Of a DNA stretch of 13,821 nucleotides, positions 6,930 through 12,748 are shown in pieces (position 1 is the stretch's first letter; every line of letters begins with the position of its first letter). This DNA is from Pelotomaculum sp. UBA4789 (GTDB lineage: Bacteria > Bacillota > Desulfotomaculia > Desulfotomaculales > Pelotomaculaceae). Where the stretch lies: positions 1 to 13,821 of the forward strand of contig DHGV01000051.1 in NCBI GenBank assembly GCA_002402945.1, written 5' to 3'. Below the pieces are notes generated by a model that was given only the letters and a program-made list of their open reading frames with translations, was not told the DNA's origin and did no database searches. Position numbers and translations under genes: made by a program.

Positions 6930-7373
6930 ATGGATGAGCATGTTGAGAAAGAATTTATACTAAATATGCAGGGGGAATACAGTGAAACCGTGATTGACCA
7001 TGCCAGGAGCCCCCGCAACGTGGGCAACATCCCCGAGTGCGACGGCTTCGGACAGGGCACGGGTGAATGCGGCGATACCCTGGGTATCTGGCTTAGTGTA
7101 AAAAATGAACAGATTACGAATGCCACCTTTTGGACTGACGGGTGCGGTGCATCCATAGCCTGTGGCAGCATTACAACCGAGCTGGCCATAGGCCGCCCGG
7201 TTGCAGAAGCTAAAAATATTAGCCGGGACACGATCTTGAAAGCCCTGGGCGGGCTGCCGGAAGACCACGTGCACTGCGCTGTCCTGGCGGCGGACACCCT
7301 CGCGGCGGCCATCAAAGATTACTCTGAGCTTTCAAAGTTCCCCTGGAAAAAGGCTTACATGAAAAAACGATAA
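6930..7373 (+). CDS. IscU/NifU-N-type iron-sulfur scaffold-like protein
   Basis: This 147-residue protein belongs to the IscU/NifU N-terminal family, which assembles [Fe-S] clusters for transfer to apoproteins. The three ligand cysteines are in their usual surroundings: Cys47 in ECGD (with conserved Asp49), Cys72 in DGCGAS, and Cys116 in HVHCAVLAADTLAAAI. The family start region 'YSETVIDHARSPRNVG' begins at about residue 17, so there is a 16-residue N-terminal extension. Two further cysteines, Cys37 and Cys78, are extra. The LPPVK-type HscA-binding motif of proteobacterial IscU is not present. No cysteine desulfurase gene is in the window, so the sulfur donor must lie elsewhere. AAGGAG stands 11 nt before the ATG. 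The gene is a single-gene unit with its own promoter and operator, ending 29 nt from the convergent DUF1847 gene. It may serve a specialised cluster rather than general Fe-S assembly. Confidence 0.9.
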   Translation: MDEHVEKEFILNMQGEYSETVIDHARSPRNVGNIPECDGFGQGTGECGDTLGIWLSVKNEQITNATFWTDGCGASIACGSITTELAIGRPVAEAKNISRDTILKALGGLPEDHVHCAVLAADTLAAAIKDYSELSKFPWKKAYMKKR

Positions 7374-7402
7374 AATACTTAGCTCATCCGCAGCTGCATA
7401 AT

Positions 7403-8026
7403 TTATTTCAGGTTCACTTTTGACTGGAAATAATGGCCGGCGTATATTGCCGCCAGCGGGTTGTGCCCAGTGGCCCTGTCTTTCACCGCCAGGACCGTGA
7501 TCGGGGCTTTTGAGTGTTTGATGAAAATGGTGTCGTGCCCCACACACAGGCCGAGAAGAATGTTCAAATCGGTCTGTTCCTTGTTTAAGAGCAGGGCCTG
7601 CACCGCGGGATTGCACATGGCCTCAAACTGGCCCGGCCGTACTTTTTCATCGTCCCGCAGCCCCAGTTCCTCCTTGGGCCGTGAGCCGGTTTTGCACATG
7701 ACCGAGGCTACCGTAAAGCCGTTGTTTTCAAATATCCTGTTTACTTCAAAGGCCTCTTTGCGCAGCCCCACGCAGAAGGCCAAACCCAGCTTGTTGAAAC
7801 CGGACAGCCGGGCAAACTCCATGATCTCGCGGATTCTCGGCCAGACACCGTAACCGCCGGCTTCCACACGTGCCGAGTTACAGGCCATGCTGCCGTCAGA
7901 CTCACGGTAAATGGCTGCGGCCTCTTCGTATGTTTCACCGTAAGATTTCATCGGGCAGTTTGACGGCAGCTTGTCCAATTCAGCTTTATAACAAGAGTGA
8001 GAACCGCATTTGGCACAACTTAACAT
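7403..8026 (-). CDS. DUF1847 Cys-rich metal-binding-type protein
   Basis: This 207-residue protein of the DUF1847 family is of unknown function but typical of anaerobes. The N-terminus has a Cys cluster (Cys4-x2-Cys7, Cys12, Cys24-Pro) that looks like a metal or Fe-S site. The body contains further conserved segments: GLAFCVGLRKEA, SVMCKTG, EAMCNPAVQALLLN and GLCVGHDTIFIKHSKAPITVLAVKDRATGHNP. The last three are the most diagnostic for the family. No signal peptide or membrane helix is seen, so it should be cytosolic. The ribosome binding site GGGGAGG precedes the ATG at good spacing. It is the second gene of a two-gene unit, 34 nt after the unknown 142-residue protein, under the operator-bearing promoter at 8567-8616. 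Co-regulation with the Fe-S module suggests a related role in metal handling, which is inference. Confidence 0.85.
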   Translation of the reverse strand: MLSCAKCGSHSCYKAELDKLPSNCPMKSYGETYEEAAAIYRESDGSMACNSARVEAGGYGVWPRIREIMEFARLSGFNKLGLAFCVGLRKEAFEVNRIFENNGFTVASVMCKTGSRPKEELGLRDDEKVRPGQFEAMCNPAVQALLLNKEQTDLNILLGLCVGHDTIFIKHSKAPITVLAVKDRATGHNPLAAIYAGHYFQSKVNLK

Positions 8027-8060
8027 TGAAATACCTCCCCTTCACAAGATTTTCTTAACT

Positions 8061-8489
8061 TTAGGCCTGACACATCTGCCTGAGCAGATCGAGGAACATA
8101 TCCCTCGTCAGGGGTTTCCTGTATTCCATAACAAACCAGCCTTTTCTTGTCGAGTATAAGAAATTTACCGCCTGTCTGTTGTTGGTCATGCACACCTGCC
8201 CGATCGCGCCGATGGCGAACCTGCCGACCGGACGCACCTCCACCTCGCACTCCTCCGAAGTGATAAGCAACATCGGGGCAAAATATTTTCCGATATACTC
8301 TTCTTGTCTTTCCGTGGTCGATTCGATAGCACACGGGACAGCGCCCTGCTGAAGACTTATCTCCCACTCTTTAATTTGTTCCACGGTCCACTGTTTGAGC
8401 TGCTTCATCAGCTCGATCAGCGCTGATATCCAGTCTTCTTTTATTTTTTGGTTTGCTGCCGCTTCCTGATCGCTATCCCGCCCTGCCAT
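8061..8489 (-). CDS. Unknown 142-residue cytosolic protein
   Basis: I do not recognise this protein. The N-terminal half (about 1-65) is charged and probably helical, rich in Lys, Glu and Gln with Trp residues (DWISALIELMKQLKQWTVEQIKEW). The C-terminal half (about 65-142) looks like a small alpha/beta domain with the hydrophobic strands YFAPMLLIT, EVEVRPVGRFAIGAIGQVCM and AVNFLYSTRKGWFVMEYR. There is no signal peptide and no membrane segment. Four scattered cysteines do not form a clear motif. The ATG at 8489 is preceded by GGGGGA. It is the first gene of the unit with DUF1847 and the first product made from the shared-operator promoter. It may partner with the DUF1847 protein. Confidence 0.75.
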   Translation of the reverse strand: MAGRDSDQEAAANQKIKEDWISALIELMKQLKQWTVEQIKEWEISLQQGAVPCAIESTTERQEEYIGKYFAPMLLITSEECEVEVRPVGRFAIGAIGQVCMTNNRQAVNFLYSTRKGWFVMEYRKPLTRDMFLDLLRQMCQA

Positions 8490-8527
8490 ACTCTGTCCCC
8501 CATTCGCTGCTTTATCTTGTTTTTTTT

Positions 8528-8539
8528 AGAGATATCTCT
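8528..8539. repeat. 12-bp palindrome AGAGATATCTCT in the leader of the DUF1847 unit
   Basis: A perfect palindrome lies in the predicted leader RNA of the minus-strand unit, about 40 nt before its start codon. TTTAGAG/CTCTAAA can alternatively pair around it. On the minus strand a run of T's complement (A's) follows. It may be a second operator or a small leader hairpin; function unknown. Confidence 0.35.
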
Positions 8540-8566
8540 CTAAACAATAATCCCTGGCATATCACT

Positions 8567-8584
8567 AATGAGCAATTGTTCAAA
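8567..8584 (-). promoter_or_regulatory. Operator (degenerate) of the DUF1847 unit
   Basis: On the minus strand TTTGAA-CAATTG-CTCATT begins exactly 3 nt after the -10. It keeps the TGA...TCA core of the operators before the IscU-like and DUF134 genes: 5 of 6 left and 4 of 6 right half-site bases match TATGAA/TTCATA. Weak on its own, it is supported by identical placement. Confidence 0.45.
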
Positions 8585-8587
8585 AAT

Positions 8588-8616
8588 ATTATAGGCTAAT
8601 TGTCAGGGATAATCAA
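8588..8616 (-). promoter_or_regulatory. Sigma-A-type promoter of the DUF1847 unit
   Basis: On the minus strand TTGATT (8611-8616) and a perfect TATAAT (8588-8593) are 17 nt apart. The leader is about 90 nt. It is back-to-back with the plus-strand promoter at 8647-8676, so the two -35 boxes are only 30 nt apart. Confidence 0.75.
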
Positions 8617-8631
8617 CATTATTTTGAATAG

Positions 8632-8660
8632 TGAGCCATATTATAATTGACAATGGTTCA
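8632..8660. repeat. Inverted repeat between the divergent promoters
   Basis: TGAGCCAT (8632-8639) and ATGGTTCA (8653-8660) are inverse complements with one mismatch, 13 nt apart. They straddle the -35 of the plus-strand promoter. They may be additional half-sites for the same or another regulator. Confidence 0.35.
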
Positions 8661-8676
8661 TAATAGAAGTTATAAT
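8647..8676 (+). promoter_or_regulatory. Consensus sigma-A promoter of the seven-gene metallocluster operon
   Basis: A perfect TTGACA (8647-8652) and a perfect TATAAT (8671-8676) are separated by 18 nt. The predicted start is near 8683 with a leader of about 58 nt. Such a strong promoter is expected to need repression, in line with the adjacent operator. Confidence 0.8.
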
Positions 8677-8679
8677 AAT

Positions 8680-8697
8680 TTTGAAACAATGACCATA
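8680..8697 (+). promoter_or_regulatory. Operator (degenerate) of the metallocluster operon
   Basis: TTTGAA-ACAATG-ACCATA begins exactly 3 nt after the -10 and matches the perfect palindrome before the DUF134 gene at 12 of 18 positions, including the run TGAAACA and the final CATA. The placement is the same as at the other three promoters of the module. Confidence 0.5.
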
Positions 8698-8740
8698 TTA
8701 AACGCAGAAGCAGATTATGCAAATACGGGAGGTGAAATTT

Positions 8741-9103
8741 TTGAAAGTAGTTGTTACCTCTACGGGAAAGGACCTGGAAAGTAAAGTCGACCCCAGGTTT
8801 GGCCGCGCAAACTGGCTTATAGTGTTCGACACGGAAACAAATCAACACCAGGCAATCAATAATGAGCAAAATTTGAACGCCGGCCAGGGAGCAGGCATCC
8901 AATCCGCGGAAAATATCAGCCGGCATGGCGTGGAGGCTGTAATTACCGGGAACTGCGGCCCTAAAGCTTTTAGAACCTTAGGCGCCGCGGGCATCCGGAT
9001 TTACTGCGGCGCTGACGGCACTGTAAGTGAAGCTCTGGAAAAATTCAAAAGCGGAAAATTAAAACAGGCTGATGGAGCCAATGTTGAAGGCCATTGGATC
9101 TAA
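8741..9103 (+). CDS. NifX/NifB-domain (dinitrogenase Fe-Mo cofactor family) protein 1
   Basis: This 120-residue protein is of the NifX/NafY/ORP-like fold, which carries or inserts metal clusters such as FeMo-co precursors or the Mo-Cu cluster of orange protein. Family marks are the N-terminal strand KVVVTSTG, DPRFGRANWLIVFD (Arg-Phe-Gly-Arg loop), the central VEAVITGNCGPKAFRTLGAAGIRIY and a C-terminal helix. I chose the TTG at 8741, which has GGGAGGTGA 4-6 nt upstream; an ATG at 8717 lies before that site and would put it inside the gene. It is the first gene of the operon, and the next start is 29 nt after its stop. Two single cysteines (in NCGPK and YCGAD) are possible ligands. The physiological cluster is unknown and no nitrogenase gene is in the window. 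Confidence 0.88.
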   Translation: MKVVVTSTGKDLESKVDPRFGRANWLIVFDTETNQHQAINNEQNLNAGQGAGIQSAENISRHGVEAVITGNCGPKAFRTLGAAGIRIYCGADGTVSEALEKFKSGKLKQADGANVEGHWI

Positions 9104-9132
9104 GCAAAATAAATTGTAAAGGAGAGATTAAA

Positions 9133-9318
9133 ATGCCCAGAGGAGACGGAACCGGACCTGCAGGTAAAGGTCCTGGAATTGGCAGGCGAAAAGGCCAGTG
9201 TGGAGCTGGCCAGGGTCAGGGCGAAGGCAAGGGTCAAGGCCAAAAAGGCCAGGGCCAAGGTCAAGGTCAAGGTCAAGGACAAGGACAAGGCGCCGGGAAA
9301 GGCCCGGTTCGCCCATAA
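9133..9318 (+). CDS. Gly/Gln-repeat mini-protein with DUF5320-like N-terminus
   Basis: This 61-residue, highly basic, low-complexity protein starts MPRGDGTGPAGKGPGIGRR, closely resembling the N-terminus of DUF5320-type small proteins and of the next gene (MPGFNGTGP). From about residue 34 it becomes almost pure Gly-Gln dipeptides with Lys, and ends GKGPVRP. A single Cys is at residue 23. GGAGAG lies 7 nt upstream of the ATG. An in-frame ATG at 9094 overlaps the previous gene and lacks a site. Proteins with this N-terminus are commonly found next to NifX/Mrp genes in anaerobes; their role is not known. The repeat tract is probably length-variable. Confidence 0.8.
   Translation: MPRGDGTGPAGKGPGIGRRKGQCGAGQGQGEGKGQGQKGQGQGQGQGQGQGQGAGKGPVRP
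9232..9290 (+). repeat. Hexanucleotide (GGTCAA-type) tandem repeat inside the Gly/Gln gene
   Basis: Near-perfect 6-bp units of the form GG(T/A/C)CA(A/G) run through this stretch. Three exact GGTCAA units occupy 9259-9276 and two GGACAA units 9277-9288. The period is a multiple of three, so length changes keep the frame and would only change the number of Gly-Gln pairs. Confidence 0.8.
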
Positions 9319-9342
9319 TATTTAAAAAGGAGGATTTACATT

Positions 9343-9672
9343 ATGCCAGGTTTCAATGGAACGGGCCCGCTTAGCGCCGGGCCAATGACGGGGCGCGGCC
9401 AGGGCTATTGTTTGAGTAATATCGGCCCTGACTCGAGATCCAACCAGAGTTTTTGCCCGGGCGGCGGCAGGGGCCGGCGACATTGGTATCATGCCAACGG
9501 GCTGCCCCGGTGGGCCAGGTGGGCTCCCAACACTGTGATGGCAGCACCGGCATCTGCGCCCCCGCTGACCACCGAACAGGAGCTGAGCTTCCTCCAGGGA
9601 CAGGCCGAACACCTGGAAAATGCCCTTGAGCAAACAAAAAACCAAATTAAAGAACTGAAAAATAAAGATTAG
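9343..9672 (+). CDS. DUF5320 family protein
   Basis: This 109-residue protein has the DUF5320 layout. The conserved N-terminus (MPGFNGTGPLSAGPMTGRGQGYC) is followed by a Gly/Arg-rich middle with a second Cys (SFCPGGGRGRR) and a Trp-rich patch (about 48-61). The C-terminal coiled-coil segment (about 75-109) is rich in Glu, Gln, Lys and Leu (EQELSFLQGQAEHLENALEQTKNQIKELKN). AAGGAGG stands at good spacing before the ATG. It lies 24 nt after the Gly/Gln gene and 26 nt before the first ATPase. The family's biochemical role is unknown. Its steady association with NifX-like and MinD/Mrp ATPase genes suggests a structural or adaptor role in the same complex. Confidence 0.85.
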   Translation: MPGFNGTGPLSAGPMTGRGQGYCLSNIGPDSRSNQSFCPGGGRGRRHWYHANGLPRWARWAPNTVMAAPASAPPLTTEQELSFLQGQAEHLENALEQTKNQIKELKNKD

Positions 9673-9698
9673 ATAGATCACCCTGTCAGGGGGGAATT

Positions 9699-10559
9699 AT
9701 GACGCAAAAACTTACTATAGCTGTGGCAAGCGGCAAAGGAGGGACGGGGAAAACCACCGTCTCTGCCAGCCTCGCTTGCATAGCGGCAGATGCCGGGTAT
9801 AAAACCGCTTACCTGGACTGCGACGTTGAAGAGCCCAACGGGCATCTTTTTTTGAAACCGATAATCCAATACCGCCACATGGTCGGCATTCCCGTGCCGG
9901 TAGTAGACCATGAAAAGTGCACCGCCTGCGGGTCTTGCGGGGAAATCTGCCAGTACAGCGCTATTGTCTGTATCAACAAAAACGTCCTTACATTTGATAA
10001 AATGTGCCACGGCTGCGGTGGGTGCAGCCTGGTCTGCCCTGTTGGGGCTATTACTGAGAACAGCAGAAATATCGGTGTGGTGGAAACAGGAACTGCCGGC
10101 AAGGTCGCTTTTTATCATGGAAAGCTCAATGTGGGCGAAGCGTTCAGCCCGCCGCTGGTCAAAGCGGTGCGCTCTGCCATACAGGACGACGATTTGGCCA
10201 TTATCGACGCGTCACCCGGCACATCCTGCCCGGTTATCGCTGCAGTAAAGGGCGTGGACTTTGTCCTCCTGGTCACAGAACCCACCCCCTTCGGTGTCAA
10301 CGACCTGGAAATCGCCGCCGACATGGTAAAAAAGCTTTGCCTGCCCTACGCAGTGGTTATAAACAGGCATATTCCCGGTTACACCCTGGCACGTGATTTC
10401 TGCAGGGCCAAAGGTATCAGGATATTGGCGGAAATTCCCGACGACCGCAGGGTGGCTGAAGCTTATTCCAAGGGAATGCTGCCTCACTCTGCCGTGCCCG
10501 GTTACCGGGAATTATTTGAAGGGCTCCTGAATGCTGTAATGAAAGAGGCGAGACAGTGA
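9699..10559 (+). CDS. MinD/ParA-type ATPase with inserted 2x[4Fe-4S] ferredoxin domain, copy 1
   Basis: This 286-residue cytosolic P-loop NTPase of the MinD superfamily carries a bacterial-ferredoxin insert (COG1149-type). The deviant Walker A is ASGKGGTGKTT (signature Lys13, Lys18). The segment LDCDVEEPN (about 39-47) corresponds to the switch region. The insert (about 66-120) has Cys74, 77, 80, 84 and Cys103, 106, 109, 113-Pro, as expected for two [4Fe-4S] clusters. The fourth Cys of the first set is followed by Gln instead of the usual Pro. IIDASPGTSCPV (about 167-178) matches the Walker B region. The ATG follows a run of six G's, which can partly pair with CCCT just upstream (9681-9691). 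The stop overlaps the next gene by 4 nt (GTGA), so the two ATPases are translationally coupled and probably work as a heteromer, as in the ORP complexes of Desulfovibrio. Confidence 0.93.
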   Translation: MTQKLTIAVASGKGGTGKTTVSASLACIAADAGYKTAYLDCDVEEPNGHLFLKPIIQYRHMVGIPVPVVDHEKCTACGSCGEICQYSAIVCINKNVLTFDKMCHGCGGCSLVCPVGAITENSRNIGVVETGTAGKVAFYHGKLNVGEAFSPPLVKAVRSAIQDDDLAIIDASPGTSCPVIAAVKGVDFVLLVTEPTPFGVNDLEIAADMVKKLCLPYAVVINRHIPGYTLARDFCRAKGIRILAEIPDDRRVAEAYSKGMLPHSAVPGYRELFEGLLNAVMKEARQ

Positions 10560-11455
10560 CAGAGATAACAGTTATCAGCGGCAAAGGCGGCACGGGTAAA
10601 ACAAGCCTTGTAGCTTCACTGGTTTCCCTTGCTCATAAACCGGTAATCGCGGACTGTGATGTGGACGCCGCCGATCTCCACCTGGTCCTTAATCCAGTAA
10701 TCAGGCAGGCCCACGACTTTTCCGGCGGGAAAAGAGCCGAAATTGTACCGGACAAGTGCACCGGCTGCGGCAAATGCTTTGAACTCTGCCGCTTTGGAGC
10801 AATAATAAGAAATGAAGCTGACAAGCCCACCTATATTGTTGACCAGATAGCTTGTGAGGGATGCAGTGTCTGCAGCCACTTCTGCCCGGAAAAAGCCATT
10901 GATTTCAATCCTTCCGTCAACGGCCAATGGTATATCTCCGATACTATTTACGGACCCATGGTCCATGCCAAACTCGGCATAGCTGAAGAAAATTCCGGGA
11001 AAATGGTTGCCCTGGTTCGCAGCCAGGCTAAAGAGATCGCTGAAAAAGAGGATCTTTCCTATGTAATTATTGACGGGCCGCCAGGGATTGGCTGCCCGGT
11101 TATTGCCTCTCTGGCCGGCACGGACTATGTGCTTATCGTAACAGAGCCGACATTGTCCGGTGAACATGACCTTGAGCGAGTCATGGAGCTGATCAATTTT
11201 TTTAAAATACCTGTCTGCCTCTGTATAAACAAGTACGATATTAATCTTGAGATGAGTGACCGGATCGAGAAAAAAGCCAGGGCTGCCGGTATCAAAACCG
11301 CAGGCCGAATTCGCTATGACCGGGCTGTGACAGATGCCCAGATTAAAAGGCTCCCGGTGGTAGAGTTTACTGATGCGCCCGTGGTATTGGATATCAGGAA
11401 GATGTGGAACACTCTCATGCGTGAAATTAATTTAACAACGAAAGGAAGTCAATAA
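10556..11455 (+). CDS. MinD/ParA-type ATPase with inserted 2x[4Fe-4S] ferredoxin domain, copy 2
   Basis: This 299-residue paralogue of the preceding protein starts at a GTG overlapping its stop codon. The Walker A is ISGKGGTGKTS (signature Lys10, Lys15), with ADCDVDAADLH (about 32-42) after it. The ferredoxin insert (about 60-116) has Cys68, 71, 74, 78 and Cys100, 103, 106, 110-Pro. IIDGPPGIGCPV follows in the Walker B region, and TEPTLSGEHDLERVMEL is typical of the family. An ATP-driven change in the redox or docking state of the inserted clusters is a likely mode of action, inferred from Mrp/NBP35 relatives. The next gene follows after 4 nt. ATPase pairs of this kind next to a NifX-like protein are the hallmark of orange-protein (ORP) operons. 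The actual substrate cluster here is unknown. Confidence 0.93.
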   Translation: MTEITVISGKGGTGKTSLVASLVSLAHKPVIADCDVDAADLHLVLNPVIRQAHDFSGGKRAEIVPDKCTGCGKCFELCRFGAIIRNEADKPTYIVDQIACEGCSVCSHFCPEKAIDFNPSVNGQWYISDTIYGPMVHAKLGIAEENSGKMVALVRSQAKEIAEKEDLSYVIIDGPPGIGCPVIASLAGTDYVLIVTEPTLSGEHDLERVMELINFFKIPVCLCINKYDINLEMSDRIEKKARAAGIKTAGRIRYDRAVTDAQIKRLPVVEFTDAPVVLDIRKMWNTLMREINLTTKGSQ

Positions 11456-11459
11456 TAAA

Positions 11460-11804
11460 ATGAAAATTGCCGTACCAATTGCAGGAGAACAATTGTGCGC
11501 CCATTTCGGACACTGCGAAAGTTTTTATTTTTTTGATGTCGATCCGGAAACCAAAACCATTATGAAAAAGGTGACCATGACCGCCCCGCCTCATGAGCCG
11601 GGCCTTCTGCCCAAGCTTTTATCAGAAAAAGGTGTGAACATTATCATCTCAGGCGGCATGGGCGGCCGCGCGCAGCAGCTTTTCAGCCAGAATGGCGTTC
11701 AGGTTGTGACCGGCGCCAGTCCTGACAGCGGCAGCCCGGAAGAAATAGTTAAAATATACTTGACAGGTTCACTGCAAACCGGCGCCAATCCCTGTGATCA
11801 CTAA
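11460..11804 (+). CDS. NifX/NifB-domain protein 2 (ORP-like position)
   Basis: This 114-residue single-domain protein is of the NifX/dinitrogenase Fe-Mo cofactor family. Family marks are MKIAVPIAGEQLCAHFGHCESFYFFDVD (His-Phe-Gly-His loop flanked by two Cys), a central GVNIIISGGMGGRAQQLFSQNGVQVVTGA, and a short C-terminal helix ending Asn-Pro-Cys-Asp-His. AAGGAAG lies about 13 nt before the ATG, which is somewhat far. It directly follows the two ferredoxin-ATPases, the position held by ORP-type proteins in related operons. The His and Cys in the HFGHC loop are candidate metal ligands. It is the best candidate for the cluster-carrying client of the ATPases. Confidence 0.9.
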   Translation: MKIAVPIAGEQLCAHFGHCESFYFFDVDPETKTIMKKVTMTAPPHEPGLLPKLLSEKGVNIIISGGMGGRAQQLFSQNGVQVVTGASPDSGSPEEIVKIYLTGSLQTGANPCDH

Positions 11805-11835
11805 TTCATTACAACAAGAAAAGGAGACACCTGAA

Positions 11836-12639
11836 ATGGAAAACGATGCTACTTGCGGCAGCGATGAAGCGCAAATACTCCCTGAAAAACTGGTACTAAA
11901 CGAATTCAGCACTGTTAAGAATGTCATAGCCATCATGAGCGGAAAAGGCGGCGTCGGCAAATCTTCGGTTACATCCCTGATGGCCTGCGGGTTCAGAAAG
12001 AAAGGTTTTGAAGTGGGTGTGCTGGATGCGGACATCACCGGCCCCAGCCTGCCAAAAATGTTTGGCGTAAAGGGAAATCCTGAAAACGTCGCATTCGGGC
12101 TGCTGCCGCTGGAAAGTTCCACCGGAATCAAGGTGATGTCTGTCAACCTGCTGATGCCCCACGAGGATGATCCTGTAATCTGGCGGGGTCCGCTGCTGGG
12201 CAAAATGGTCGGGCAGTTCTGGACCGACGTGGTCTGGACCGACCTTGATTACCTATTTGTAGATTTGCCTCCAGGGACAGGCGATGTGCCGCTGACGGTA
12301 ATGCAGTCCCTCCCATTAAACGGGCTGATCATCGTCACCTCACCCCAGGAACTGGCCGTGATGATCGTAAATAAAGCGATAAAAATGGCTAATATCATGA
12401 ATATCCCGATACTCGGCCTGGTGGAAAATATGAGCGCCGCCGTCTGTCCCAAATGCGGGGAAGAATTTCAATTATTTGGGCCGGGCCACGGTAAAGAGAT
12501 TTCAGAAAGATTTAACATCCCTTTCCTCGGCAGTATACCAATTGATCCGAAGCTGTCAATGCTCTGTGACCAGGGCAGGGTTGAGGATTATGACAGCAGC
12601 TTTTTCACTGACTTCATAACCGGACAACTGGCGAAATAG
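11836..12639 (+). CDS. Mrp/NBP35-type iron-sulfur carrier ATPase
   Basis: This 267-residue P-loop ATPase of the Mrp/ApbC/NBP35 family binds and transfers [4Fe-4S] clusters as a dimer. The deviant Walker A is MSGKGGVGKSS (Lys37, Lys42). DADITGPSLPKMFG, DLPPGTGD (about 143-150) and the LVENMS motif (about 195-200) are all typical. The Cys-x2-Cys bridge (Cys204, Cys207 in CPKCGEEF) that holds the shared cluster is present. A short N-terminal extension with one Cys (Cys7) replaces the MIP18-like domain of longer Mrp proteins. I chose the ATG at 11836, preceded by AAGGAGA; an upstream in-frame ATG at 11794 lies inside the previous gene. It is the last gene of the seven-gene operon. No terminator is obvious before the next promoter, so read-through into the DUF134 unit is possible. 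Confidence 0.94.
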   Translation: MENDATCGSDEAQILPEKLVLNEFSTVKNVIAIMSGKGGVGKSSVTSLMACGFRKKGFEVGVLDADITGPSLPKMFGVKGNPENVAFGLLPLESSTGIKVMSVNLLMPHEDDPVIWRGPLLGKMVGQFWTDVVWTDLDYLFVDLPPGTGDVPLTVMQSLPLNGLIIVTSPQELAVMIVNKAIKMANIMNIPILGLVENMSAAVCPKCGEEFQLFGPGHGKEISERFNIPFLGSIPIDPKLSMLCDQGRVEDYDSSFFTDFITGQLAK

Positions 12640-12669
12640 CAGAATGGCTACCCCCTCAAATGAATTTTA

Positions 12670-12698
12670 TTGACTCCTGAGAACTAAATGGTTATTAT
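12670..12698 (+). promoter_or_regulatory. Sigma-A-type promoter of the DUF134 unit
   Basis: TTGACT (12670-12675) and TATTAT (12693-12698) are separated by 17 nt. Transcription is expected to begin near 12705, inside the palindrome that follows. Confidence 0.75.
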
Positions 12699-12701
12699 TT
12701 T

Positions 12702-12719
12702 TATGAAACATGTTTCATA
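12702..12719 (+). promoter_or_regulatory. Operator: perfect 18-bp palindrome at the DUF134 start site
   Basis: TATGAAACATGTTTCATA is a perfect palindrome starting 3 nt after the -10 and covering the predicted transcription start. It has the same half-sites, TATGAA-N6-TTCATA, as the repeat before the IscU-like gene. Position and symmetry point to a dimeric repressor. The DUF134 protein encoded just downstream is the likely autoregulator (inference). Confidence 0.7.
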
Positions 12720-12748
12720 TTTCCAAACCGCTGATTGGAGAAGCTGCC

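Noticed and set aside
6719..7315. Open frame of 198 codons on the minus strand opposite the IscU-like gene.
   Set aside because: It runs across the IscU-like coding region and its promoter, has low-complexity Ser/Thr/Cys composition, and shows no family features.
9232..9290. Short repeated units suggesting a CRISPR-like array.
   Set aside because: The units are 6 bp without spacers, in frame, and encode Gly-Gln inside a gene.
9678..10118. Open frame of 146 codons on the minus strand opposite the first ferredoxin-ATPase.
   Set aside because: It mirrors a strongly supported gene with all family motifs, and has no ribosome binding site or recognisable domain.
10616..11167. Open frame of 183 codons on the minus strand opposite the second ferredoxin-ATPase.
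   Set aside because: It is fully inside a well-supported gene on the other strand and its translation has no motif.
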